From positions 1 through 18,732 of the forward strand of contig JBNJCV010000032.1 of the NCBI GenBank assembly GCA_051744245.1: a stretch of 18,732 nucleotides of DNA, written 5' to 3'. Of this stretch, positions 6,661 to 14,098 are shown one piece after another. This DNA is from M55B165 sp051744245 (GTDB taxonomy: Bacteria > Actinomycetota > Humimicrobiia > Humimicrobiales > Humimicrobiaceae). A program made the position numbers and the translations under genes. The notes below the pieces were generated by a model. It did not search any database. It was not told the DNA's origin and was given only the letters and a program-made list of their open reading frames with translations. Position 1 is the first letter of the stretch, and each line of letters begins with the position of its first letter.

Positions 6661-8400
6661 ATGTTAACAGAACTACAGGTTAAAAATTTTGCAATAATAG
6701 ATGATGCCGCATTAAGGTTTAAAGAAGGGTTAAATATCTTGACCGGGGAAACCGGGGCAGGAAAAACCCTGGTAATAGAAGCAATTAACCTGCTTATAGG
6801 GGAAAGGGCTGATAGCACCCTTATAAGGGACGGTGAAGACAGGTTGCTTGTTCAGGGCTATTTTGACTTCAGAAAAAATAATACAGTGTTAAATTTTTTA
6901 AAAGAAAGGAACCTGTTAGACAGAGGTAACAGTGAAACAGTAATTACCAGGGAATTAAACAGGGTAGGCAAAAACAAGGCTTTTATAAATGGAATATTTG
7001 TACAAGTCAACACATTGAAGGAGTTAAGTGCGCTTTTTATTGATATCCATGGCCAGCATGACCACCAGTACTTGCTAGAGCCTAAGACCCATATAAATAT
7101 TATAGACAGGTTTGGCAAGCAGGAAATAGAGCCGGCAAAAGAATCATATCTGAAAAGCCTCTCCTCTTATAAGCAAAAAAAAGCGAAGCTGGACAAGCTA
7201 GTAGAGCTGCAGGGCAAAAAAGAAGATAAGCTGGTAGACCTAAAATACAGGTTGGATGAGATTGAAAGCCTGAACATTAAACAAGACGAGGAAAGCAAAC
7301 TGGAAAACGAAAAAAGGATATTAAAAAACCATGAACAGATTTACCAACTTTCATCCAATATTATAGACATAATTAAAGGGGGTACAGAAGAGCATGCCCC
7401 ACTGGGCGATAGCCTTGCTCTCCTGGAGAAAAATTTAGGCCAGCTTGCAAATATTGATGAAAATTTTAAGAAATTTGAAGAGGAAGTTTCTTCTGTAGCA
7501 GTAATAATTGAAGAGCTAAGCCATTATATTAATAGCTATATTGCTGATTTTGATTATAGTGCAGAGAGGCTGGATTTTATTCAGGAAAGATTGTACAGGC
7601 TTTCAGAAATAAAGAAAAAATACGGAATGGACCTTGCTTCTATACAGGATTATGCCGGGGAAATAAGAGAGGAAATTAACAATTTCGAAAATATCGATAG
7701 CCAAATAGAAAAAGCAGAAACGGAATTAAAACAACAGGAAGAAGATTTGAGAAAAAAAGCATTAAATTTGTTTAATTTGCGTAACCAGGTTTCAGAAAAG
7801 ATAGAAGAAAGCATAAAAGAAGAACTTGGGGACTTAAATTTCAAAGATATCAATTTCAGGGTTAACCACAATATCTTGGAAAGCAGAGATGGAATAAGAT
7901 TAAATGGCAAGAAGGCAAAATTAACCAGTGAAGGCGTAGATGATATTGAATTCTTAATATCTTTAAATATTGGCGAGGAGGTCAAACCCCTTAAAAAAAT
8001 TGCTTCTGGCGGTGAAGTTTCAAGGATTATGCTTGCGTTAAAATCAATAATTGGAACAACAGATTTTATATCCACCATGATTTTTGATGAAATAGATACC
8101 GGAATTGGAGGCTCTACTTCAGTGATCGTGGGTGAAAAGTTATACAAAATTGGCAAGAGCCACCAGGTTATATGCATAACCCATTTAGCCCAGATAGCCA
8201 GTTTTGCGGACTCCCATTATTTTATTGAAAAATATGCAGAGGGCGGCAGGACAAAAATAAGGGTAAAAGAGCTTGGTGGAGAAAGCAAAGATTATGAAAT
8301 TGCCAGGATGCTAAGCGGTATGGGCAATAATGAGATTTCCTTAAAGCACGCAAAAGAATTAATCAAGAAATGCCAACAAAAGAAGGATGAATTAAAGTGA
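6661..8400 (+). CDS. recN: DNA repair protein RecN
   Basis: A 579-residue SMC-like ATPase acting early in double-strand break repair. The Walker A motif GETGAGKT is at 29-36. The block IHGQHDHQYLLEP, characteristic of RecN, follows near residue 123. A long charged coiled-coil region spans roughly 155-390. The ABC signature SGGE is at 449-452, the Walker B motif IFDEIDTGIGG has D476 and E477, and the H-loop region reads CITHLAQIASFADSHY. Length is close to the family norm of 550-580. It begins 18 bases after nadK with only a weak ribosome site. Its TGA stop overlaps the GTG start of pyrG. No LexA-type operator is evident, consistent with an internal operon position. Confidence 0.96.
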   Translation: MLTELQVKNFAIIDDAALRFKEGLNILTGETGAGKTLVIEAINLLIGERADSTLIRDGEDRLLVQGYFDFRKNNTVLNFLKERNLLDRGNSETVITRELNRVGKNKAFINGIFVQVNTLKELSALFIDIHGQHDHQYLLEPKTHINIIDRFGKQEIEPAKESYLKSLSSYKQKKAKLDKLVELQGKKEDKLVDLKYRLDEIESLNIKQDEESKLENEKRILKNHEQIYQLSSNIIDIIKGGTEEHAPLGDSLALLEKNLGQLANIDENFKKFEEEVSSVAVIIEELSHYINSYIADFDYSAERLDFIQERLYRLSEIKKKYGMDLASIQDYAGEIREEINNFENIDSQIEKAETELKQQEEDLRKKALNLFNLRNQVSEKIEESIKEELGDLNFKDINFRVNHNILESRDGIRLNGKKAKLTSEGVDDIEFLISLNIGEEVKPLKKIASGGEVSRIMLALKSIIGTTDFISTMIFDEIDTGIGGSTSVIVGEKLYKIGKSHQVICITHLAQIASFADSHYFIEKYAEGGRTKIRVKELGGESKDYEIARMLSGMGNNEISLKHAKELIKKCQQKKDELK

Positions 8401-10010
8401 ATACAAAATTCATATTTGTCACTGGCGGAGTGTTATCATCACTGGGGAAAGGAATATGCGCAGCTTCTTTAGGCAGGCTGCTAAAATCCAGGGGATATAG
8501 CGTAACTATTCAAAAGTTCGACCCTTATATCAATATAGACCCAGGTACCATGAATCCTATTCAGCATGGAGAAGTTTTTGTTACTGAAGATGGAGGTGAG
8601 ACGGACCTTGATCTGGGACATTATGAGCGGTTTATTGATGAAGAGTTATCCAAATACAATAATTTTACTTCAGGCAAGATTTACAAAACAGTTATAGATA
8701 ATGAAAGGAAGGGTAAATACCTTGGCTCTACTGTCCAGGTAATACCCCATATAACGGATGAAATTAAAAAAAGTGTGGTAAAAACCCTGGAGACAAGAAA
8801 AGTAGATATCGTTATAACTGAAATTGGAGGAACAGTAGGGGATATTGAGAGCTTGCCTTTTTTAGAAGCAATAAGGCAGATTAAAAAAGATGTGGGCAGA
8901 GAAAATGTTTTATACATACACGTAACTTACGTACCATACCTAAAAACCACTGAAGAGTTAAAGACAAAACCCACCCAGCATAGCGTAAAAGAGCTCAGAA
9001 GTATAGGAATTCAACCGGACATAATTATATGCAGGAGTGAGATAAAACTTACCGATGACCTAAAGGCAAAAATAGGGCTGTTTTGCGATATTGAAAAAGA
9101 GGCAACTATAAATGCTGTAGATGTTAAGCATCTGTATGAAGTCCCCCTTATGCTACAAGAGGAAAAGCTTGATACCATAGTTATTTCTAAATTAGGCTTA
9201 AGAGAAAGGCCGTCTGATTTAAGGAGCTGGAAGAAAGTCATAAAATGCATACATAATCTTGATGGGGTGGTAAAGATTGGAATGGTGGGCAAATATACCA
9301 ATTTGAAGGATGCATATATAAGTATTGTAGAAGCCTTGAACCATGCAGGTTATTATTTTAAGAAAAACATAGAAATAAAATGGATTAATTCCGAAGGTCT
9401 GGAGAAATCCACCGGATGTAGTAAAAGTCTTGATAATGTAGGCGGAATTCTGGTTCCGGGGGGATTTGGCGTTAGGGGAACTGACGGGAAAATTAATGCA
9501 ATCAGATGCGCAAGAGAAAACAAGGTTCCGTATCTGGGGATATGCCTGGGGATGCAATGTGCGGTAACTGAATTTGCCAGAAATGTTCTGGGCCTTAAGA
9601 ATGCCAATAGTTCGGAATTTAATCCAAATACTAAAGATCCTGTAATTGGTCTTATGCCTGAGCAAAAAAATATTGGTGAGAAGGGCGGCACTATGAGGCT
9701 GGGAAAATACCCCTGCAAGCTAAAGAAAGATTCCTTGGCTTACAAAGCTTATAAGGCAGATTTGGTATATGAGAGGCACAGGCATAGATATGAGCTTAAC
9801 AATACATACAGGAAGCAGTTGGAGGAAGCAGGCATGCTTGTAACTGGAGTATATCCTGATAAAAATCTAGCTGAGATTATTGAAGTGGAAAACCATCCTT
9901 GGTTTTTAGCAGTACAATTCCATCCTGAATTTAAGTCCAGGCCGGAACGGCCACATCCCTTGTTCAGGGAGTTTATTGCTGCTGCCATCAAGTATTCTAA
10001 AAAGAAATAA
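8397..10010 (+). CDS. pyrG: CTP synthase
   Basis: A 537-residue enzyme that aminates UTP to CTP with glutamine and ATP. The N-terminal synthetase domain opens with FVTGGVLSSLGKGICAASLG and has FDPYINIDPGTMNPIQHGEV, then EDGGETDLDLGHYERF. The C-terminal class I glutamine amidotransferase domain has GGFGVRG, the nucleophile C383 in GICLGMQ, and H509 and E511 in QFHPEF, completing the triad. The start is GTG at 8397, preceded by AAGGA (8383-8387) and overlapping the recN stop as GTGA. The stop overlaps the next gene as TAATG. Placement after recN and before a Nudix gene and xerD matches the actinobacterial order. All catalytic residues are intact. Confidence 0.98.
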   Translation: MNTKFIFVTGGVLSSLGKGICAASLGRLLKSRGYSVTIQKFDPYINIDPGTMNPIQHGEVFVTEDGGETDLDLGHYERFIDEELSKYNNFTSGKIYKTVIDNERKGKYLGSTVQVIPHITDEIKKSVVKTLETRKVDIVITEIGGTVGDIESLPFLEAIRQIKKDVGRENVLYIHVTYVPYLKTTEELKTKPTQHSVKELRSIGIQPDIIICRSEIKLTDDLKAKIGLFCDIEKEATINAVDVKHLYEVPLMLQEEKLDTIVISKLGLRERPSDLRSWKKVIKCIHNLDGVVKIGMVGKYTNLKDAYISIVEALNHAGYYFKKNIEIKWINSEGLEKSTGCSKSLDNVGGILVPGGFGVRGTDGKINAIRCARENKVPYLGICLGMQCAVTEFARNVLGLKNANSSEFNPNTKDPVIGLMPEQKNIGEKGGTMRLGKYPCKLKKDSLAYKAYKADLVYERHRHRYELNNTYRKQLEEAGMLVTGVYPDKNLAEIIEVENHPWFLAVQFHPEFKSRPERPHPLFREFIAAAIKYSKKK

Positions 10011-10693
10011 TGGAGGATAAGATAAAGAGAGCATTAATTATAATCAATACTATTTGCCTATTATTTATTATTTTGCTGGCGCCACTGTCTTTCTTTCTTT
10101 TCAACCTGGAAAATTATATGGGACTTTACCGGGAAAATGGAGTGGTACAACATTTCGAAAGGGAAGAATTGATAAACATAACCGAAAACCTGATTGGTTT
10201 TTTTAAAAATAACCAGGAAATAAAGGATATAGACCCCCGGGGGGATATACCTTCCTTTACTGCCGCAGAAATCAGCCATTTAAAAGACGTGAGGAACTTA
10301 ACCAATATATTGATGGTTATATTTTATTCTTCTATAGTGTTTTTTATTTTGTTTTCGGTATTAATGGTAGGGAAAAACCTTAAAGAGTTTTTAAGGAGGT
10401 TCAGCCTTCCTTTAATTTATTCATCTTCGGTAGTTATATTAATATTGTTGCTATTGGTTATATTGGGAAGTTTGGATTTCTGGTCTTTTTTTGAGGATTT
10501 CCATAAAGTGTTTTTTCCACAGGGTAATTATATTTTTCCTCCTAGCTCTTTAATCATTACCCTGTTTCCAATAGGGTTCTTTTACGGATACTTTTTTAAG
10601 CTAGCGGCAAGTTCAGGAGTTTTATCAGGTATAGCATTGGCAGCAGGAATTTTATCATTTTATTATTCGAAAGGCATATATGGAAATAAATAA
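10010..10693 (+). CDS. DUF1461/TIGR01906 membrane protein, Lit-like lipoprotein transacylase
   Basis: A 227-residue integral membrane protein with hydrophobic segments at about residues 8-31, 98-120, 133-155 and 180-217 (the last possibly two helices). It matches the DUF1461/TIGR01906 family. In the first external loop, FTAAEISHLKDV (83-94) carries H90. In the second, LDFWSFFEDFHKVFFP (155-170) carries H165. These correspond to the two conserved histidines of the family. Its characterised member, Lit of Enterococcus and Bacillus, moves an acyl chain within the lipoprotein N-terminus to give lyso-form lipoproteins. Enzymatic function here is inference from family and motifs. The start overlaps the pyrG stop (TAATG), and the C-terminus overlaps the next gene by 14 bases. 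Confidence 0.75.
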   Translation: MEDKIKRALIIINTICLLFIILLAPLSFFLFNLENYMGLYRENGVVQHFEREELINITENLIGFFKNNQEIKDIDPRGDIPSFTAAEISHLKDVRNLTNILMVIFYSSIVFFILFSVLMVGKNLKEFLRRFSLPLIYSSSVVILILLLLVILGSLDFWSFFEDFHKVFFPQGNYIFPPSSLIITLFPIGFFYGYFFKLAASSGVLSGIALAAGILSFYYSKGIYGNK

Positions 10694-11807
10694 GGAAAGG
10701 CTATTAAAAACTTTTTTTGAGCTGCTCAAAATAAAGAGCCCTTCAAAAGACGAAAAGGAAATAGTAGGTTACATAAAATGTAAGCTTGAAAAAATTGGCC
10801 TGGAGGTAAAAATAGATGATGCCGGAAAACATTTTGGCAGCAATAGCGGCAATATAATTGCATTGTTTAAGAATAAAAATAAACTGGATTCCAAACCCAT
10901 ATTTTTAAATGCCCATGTTGACACTGTAAAGCTAAATGGAAATGTGATACCTGAAATTATAGATGGCAAGATAATAAATAAAAATAAGGACTGCATATTA
11001 GGCGGAGATGATAAGGTAGCTGTAGCGGCTATTATAGAGGCCTTAAATGTTATTAAGGATAAAAATATAAGCACCCCTGACATTTATGTTGTATTTACAA
11101 TATCTGAAGAAATTGGAATATTTGGAGCCAAACACATAAAGGCCGAGGATGTAAAAGCTTATACAGGATTTACTTTTGATGCGGATGGGGATATAGGTAC
11201 AATCATAAACAAAGCTCCTTACCAAAACACTATTAAAATGGTTTTTAAGGGTAAGGCAGCCCATGCAGGAATAGAGCCAGAGAAGGGTATTAATTCAATT
11301 CAAATGGCATCAGATTATATTTCTGGACTGGAATTTGGAAGAATTGATTTTGAAACTACTACCAATGTGGGAACAATAAACGGTGGAGTGGCAAAAAATA
11401 TTGTTCCCGAAAAAACTGAAATAGAAATGGAAATAAGAAGCAGGGATTTAGGCAAACTAAAAGATATTACTGGCAACATGCTAGAAAGGGTAGATAAAAT
11501 TAAGGATAAATTCGGTGGAGATATAAAATATAATTTGTTAAGGGAGTATGATGGTTTTGAAATTTCAGAAAGCCAATGGCCAGTAAAGATTGCCAAAAAA
11601 GCGATAAGTTCTTTGGGGATAAAGCCTGTCCTTAAAGAAACTGGCGGAGGCAGTGATGTTAATATATTTAACTCTAAAAATAAGCAAGCCATAAATTTGT
11701 CAGCAGGAATGGAAAAAGTTCATACTGCAGATGAGTATGTAAAGGTTGATCAGGTAGAATTGCTTGCAAAACTAATTATGCAAATTTGTAAATATAGCGG
11801 AACTTAG
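10680..11807 (+). CDS. M20 family peptidase T-like metallopeptidase
   Basis: A 375-residue cytosolic di-zinc M20 peptidase. Visible metal-site residues are H79 and D81 (NAHVDTV), D110/D111 (LGGDDKVA), the catalytic and ligand pair E143/E144 (TISEEIG), D167 (FDADG) and H348 (KVHTADE). A dimerisation (lid) domain of roughly 80-100 residues interrupts the catalytic domain and includes KGKAAHAGIEPEKGINSIQM. The overall pattern fits the PepT-like subgroup better than carboxypeptidase G2 or succinyl-diaminopimelate desuccinylase. Substrates are probably small peptides, but this is not determinable from sequence. The ATG at 10680 lies inside the end of the preceding gene. A Nudix gene follows 11 bases after the stop. 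Confidence 0.87.
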   Translation: MEINKERLLKTFFELLKIKSPSKDEKEIVGYIKCKLEKIGLEVKIDDAGKHFGSNSGNIIALFKNKNKLDSKPIFLNAHVDTVKLNGNVIPEIIDGKIINKNKDCILGGDDKVAVAAIIEALNVIKDKNISTPDIYVVFTISEEIGIFGAKHIKAEDVKAYTGFTFDADGDIGTIINKAPYQNTIKMVFKGKAAHAGIEPEKGINSIQMASDYISGLEFGRIDFETTTNVGTINGGVAKNIVPEKTEIEMEIRSRDLGKLKDITGNMLERVDKIKDKFGGDIKYNLLREYDGFEISESQWPVKIAKKAISSLGIKPVLKETGGGSDVNIFNSKNKQAINLSAGMEKVHTADEYVKVDQVELLAKLIMQICKYSGT

Positions 11808-11818
11808 AGAGAAGGTTT

Positions 11819-12367
11819 ATGATGGACGAAGAGTTATTTGAAGAACAGATTGAATCAAGGGAAATTTTTAAGGGAAAAATTTTGGGCCTTTATCTTGATA
11901 AGGTAATGCTACCCAATAATAATATTGCTACCAGGGAAAAAGTTGTCCATCCGGGCGCAGTGGGTATTGTTCCTGTAAACCAACAAGGAGAGGTAATTTT
12001 GGTAAAACAATTCAGATATCCTCCCAATAAGATTCTTTTAGAAATACCGGCAGGTAAATTGGACAAGGGCGAAGACCCAAAAAAATGTGCATCAAGAGAA
12101 TTAAAGGAAGAAGTTGGGGCCGAGAGCGGTGATATAATAAAATTGGCATCCTTTTATACTACACCGGGGTTCAGCAATGAATTGCTAGTATTGTTTTTGG
12201 CTGTTAATTTTGAAGTCAAAGATAATAATTTGGATGAAGATGAATTTTTAAAAATAAAAAAATTTACATTAAGCCATGCTAATGAAATGATTAGAAGCGG
12301 GGAAATACAGGATGCAAAGACAATAATTGGGATTAAGCTGGCAAGAGATTATTTTAATGGCAAATAA
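11819..12367 (+). CDS. nudF: Nudix hydrolase, ADP-ribose pyrophosphatase type
   Basis: A 182-residue Nudix enzyme that probably cleaves ADP-ribose to AMP and ribose 5-phosphate. A complete Nudix box GX5EX7REUXEEXGU spans residues 79-101: G79, E85, R93, E94, E97, E98 and G100. It is preceded by VKQFRYPPNKILLEIPAGKL, typical of the ADPRase subfamily. TTPGFSNELLVLFLA downstream is also an ADPRase hallmark. Two adjacent ATG codons occur at 11819 and 11822; the second is better spaced from GAAGG (11811-11815), so the true protein may lack the first Met. The 3' end overlaps the start of xerD. The pyrG-nudix-xerD order is as in Mycobacterium. Confidence 0.92.
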   Translation: MMDEELFEEQIESREIFKGKILGLYLDKVMLPNNNIATREKVVHPGAVGIVPVNQQGEVILVKQFRYPPNKILLEIPAGKLDKGEDPKKCASRELKEEVGAESGDIIKLASFYTTPGFSNELLVLFLAVNFEVKDNNLDEDEFLKIKKFTLSHANEMIRSGEIQDAKTIIGIKLARDYFNGK

Positions 12368-13247
12368 TTTTAAGAAAACAAGAAAAAGTTTTTTGGATTA
12401 TTTAAGGTTTGAGCGGCTGCTATCCAAGAATACCATTGATTCCTATAGCAGGGACTTAGACAAGTTTAGGAATTTTTTAAAAAATGAAGGGCTAAGCTAT
12501 AAGAATATAAATAAAGAAAATATTGTAAAGTTTTTACAGAACCTTTATAAAACGCAGAGTAGCAAGTCAGTTTCCAGGATATTATCTTCCCTGAGGAATT
12601 ACTATAAATTTTTAATTACAGAAGAAATAATAGACAAGAATCCATTCTTGCATGTAAGCAACCCTAAAACTCCAAGAAGACTGATAAATGTTTTAACTGT
12701 TGATGAGGTCAGTAAATTTTTAGAAAGCATTCCCACCTCTTCAAAATTAGAGAGGAGGGATAAGGCAATGTTTGAATTATTATACTCCTGTGGTCTCAGG
12801 GTTAGTGAAATTGTTAATTTAAAACAGGAAAATATTGATTTAAATGAGGGAATAATTTTTTTTGTGGGTAAAGGTGGCAGGGAAAGAGTTTGTCCGGTTG
12901 GGGAAAAGGCGTTGACCTTCCTGAAAAAATACATGTCTGAAGTCAGGCATAAAATCGAGAAGACAAGATCTGAATATATTTTTCTCAATAAAAATGGAAA
13001 GAAGCTGAGCAGACAGGGATTCTGGAAGATTATGAAAAAGTATGCCAAAAAATTAGGGCTGGATAAACCATTATACCCACATATATTCAGGCATAGCTTT
13101 GCTACCCATATGCTGGAAAGGGGAGCAGACTTAAGGATTGTCCAGGAACTATTAGGGCATAGCAATATTTCTACCACTGAAATATATACTACGGTGACTA
13201 AAAATCATTTAAGGGAGACCTATTTTAAATATCATCCAAGGGAGTAA
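12357..13247 (+). CDS. xerD: Site-specific tyrosine recombinase XerD
   Basis: A 296-residue tyrosine recombinase with the SAM-like core-binding N-terminal domain (SFLDYLRFERLLSKNTIDSY, then SRDLDKF) and a catalytic domain. The full catalytic set is present: R148 (GLRVSE), K172 (GKGGRER), H242 and R245 (HIFRHSF), H268 (LLGHSN) and nucleophile Y277 (IYT). Spacing and length agree closely with XerD and XerC, which resolve chromosome dimers at dif. I chose ATG 12357, 10 bases inside the Nudix gene, over a TTG at 12327 because it gives the family's usual N-terminus and length. XerD versus XerC is inferred from the nudix-xerD-scpAB neighbourhood. No dif-like site was recognised in the window. The downstream gap appears to hold a deoB remnant. 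Confidence 0.93.
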   Translation: MANNFKKTRKSFLDYLRFERLLSKNTIDSYSRDLDKFRNFLKNEGLSYKNINKENIVKFLQNLYKTQSSKSVSRILSSLRNYYKFLITEEIIDKNPFLHVSNPKTPRRLINVLTVDEVSKFLESIPTSSKLERRDKAMFELLYSCGLRVSEIVNLKQENIDLNEGIIFFVGKGGRERVCPVGEKALTFLKKYMSEVRHKIEKTRSEYIFLNKNGKKLSRQGFWKIMKKYAKKLGLDKPLYPHIFRHSFATHMLERGADLRIVQELLGHSNISTTEIYTTVTKNHLRETYFKYHPRE

Positions 13248-13257
13248 AGCAGATAGG

Positions 13258-13287
13258 GTGACAAAGGTTAAAAGGTTTATTTATAAA
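13258..13287 (+). promoter_or_regulatory. Candidate sigma70-type promoter upstream of the S2P-trpS-scpAB-rluB genes
   Basis: GTGACA (13258-13263) and TATAAA (13282-13287), separated by 18 bases, each differ by one base from the vegetative -35 and -10 consensus. This is the only sizeable gap in the plus-strand run between base 1 and 17081, so a new transcript could start here. In an AT-rich genome such matches arise by chance, and the site lies within a possible pseudogene remnant. Confidence 0.3.
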
Positions 13288-13381
13288 TAATTTAGGGGAA
13301 GCAATCTTTTCAAATCTAGGAGATTTTGGTATGGTATATGGTCATAGAAATAACGGTTATGTCAATATTAATAAATATTAA
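13262..13381 (+). pseudogene. deoB: Probable degraded fragment of phosphopentomutase (deoB)
   Basis: The frame beginning at 13262 is open to TAA at 13379-13381, but has no AUG/GUG/UUG before an internal ATG at 13331. Its middle (13298-13360) translates as GEAIFSNLGDFGMVY followed by GHRNNGY. This matches the conserved phosphopentomutase block F-x-N-L-V-D-F-D-x-x-x-G-H-R-x-D-x-x-G-Y, with two residues missing between HR and GY. After that the resemblance ends within a few codons. DeoB interconverts ribose 1- and 5-phosphate and is about 390 residues long, so this 40-codon piece cannot be functional. In Bacillus subtilis the drm (deoB) gene directly follows xerD, which supports a remnant of a lost gene at its ancestral position. 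The alternative is chance similarity. The AGGAG at 13318-13322 is explained by the Leu-Gly-Asp codons. Confidence 0.5.
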
Positions 13382-13389
13382 GGTATAAA

Positions 13390-14073
13390 GTGGATTATTT
13401 AGGGCAGGCAATTATAGATTTTTTAAAACAAATAATAACCTGGGGTCCAGGACTTTTTTTGGGGGTAATACTACATGAGTATTCCCATGGCTATATAGCT
13501 TACAGGCAGGGGGACCCTACAGCAAAAAGTATGGGAAGGTTAACCCTCAATCCTATGGCCCATATTGATTTATTTGGAACTATATTGCTTCCCTTACTGC
13601 TGATATTGGTGGGTTCAAATATACTATTTGGCTATGCAAAACCTGTGCCTATAAATACAAATAATTTTACTGACTTCCGGAAGGGTATGAGGTATACATC
13701 TCTTTCGGGCATAGTAACTAATTTGTTACTTGCATTTGGGATAGGGACTTTGTACGGATTATATTTTTTGCTAACCAGAAGTATAGATTCTGTAGCCCTG
13801 GATTTTATAAGTCAAATATTTATTTTTGCTATTTATATTAATATTTTTTTGGCCGTTTTTAACCTTATACCCATACCGCCTTTAGATGGTTCAAAAGTAT
13901 TGGCGTCATTCTTACCCGATAATGTTATGTACAGATATTTAAGCCTGGGAAGATTTGGCTTTATTTTTATCTTTGTTATATTATTCATCGGAGGCAGGTT
14001 CCTGTGGCCTATTATTTTCCCCATAGTGTCAGCTATATACAGTGTTTGCCTGTGGTGGCGTTTTTTACTATGA
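13390..14073 (+). CDS. Site-2 protease family (M50) membrane metalloprotease homologue
   Basis: A 227-residue polytopic membrane protein with the zinc motif HEYSH (H29, E30, H33) in its first helix and the second active-site motif NLIPIPPLDGSKVL, where D166 should be the third zinc ligand. This is the compact YwhC/Rip3-like M50B group without a PDZ domain. About five or six hydrophobic segments are visible. The segment after HEYSH (GDPTAKSMGRLTLNPMAHID) is diagnostic of this subgroup. Such enzymes cut transmembrane segments, but the substrate here is unknown. The start is GTG at 13390 with AAGG at 13380-13383. It follows a 142-base gap after xerD. The following trpS begins 26 bases after the stop. 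The nearby scpA/scpB location is also seen for this family in other genomes. Confidence 0.9.
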   Translation: MDYLGQAIIDFLKQIITWGPGLFLGVILHEYSHGYIAYRQGDPTAKSMGRLTLNPMAHIDLFGTILLPLLLILVGSNILFGYAKPVPINTNNFTDFRKGMRYTSLSGIVTNLLLAFGIGTLYGLYFLLTRSIDSVALDFISQIFIFAIYINIFLAVFNLIPIPPLDGSKVLASFLPDNVMYRYLSLGRFGFIFIFVILFIGGRFLWPIIFPIVSAIYSVCLWWRFLL

Positions 14074-14082
14074 CAAGTTATT

Positions 14083-14088
14083 AGGGAG
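14083..14088 (+). promoter_or_regulatory. Shine-Dalgarno AGGGAG deciding the trpS start
   Basis: AGGGAG sits 10 bases before ATG 14099, selecting that start over an in-frame ATG at 14042. The earlier ATG would add 19 residues unlike any TrpRS and overlap the protease gene. Confidence 0.7.
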
Positions 14089-14098
14089 TGTAAATAAA

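Noticed and set aside
12327..12356. TTG start giving a 10-residue longer XerD.
   Set aside because: The added residues lie within the Nudix gene and exceed the family's length; ATG 12357 gives catalytic numbering matching known XerD.
13350..13360. Perfect odd palindrome ATAAC-G-GTTAT as a possible operator.
   Set aside because: Only 5-bp arms, a single copy, and inside the probable pseudogene coding for Asn-Asn-Gly-Tyr.
13331..13381. A 16-codon mini-gene (MVYGHRNNGYVNINKY) with AGGAG 8 bases upstream, and a 6-bp hairpin over that site, resembling a regulatory leader peptide before the site-2 protease gene.
   Set aside because: The same bases continue an upstream open frame matching a phosphopentomutase motif; the AGGAG is accounted for by Leu-Gly-Asp codons and the short hairpin is within chance.
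14042..14098. Earlier ATG giving a 19-residue longer TrpRS.
   Set aside because: It overlaps the protease gene, lacks a ribosome site and adds non-conserved sequence before the usual TrpRS start.
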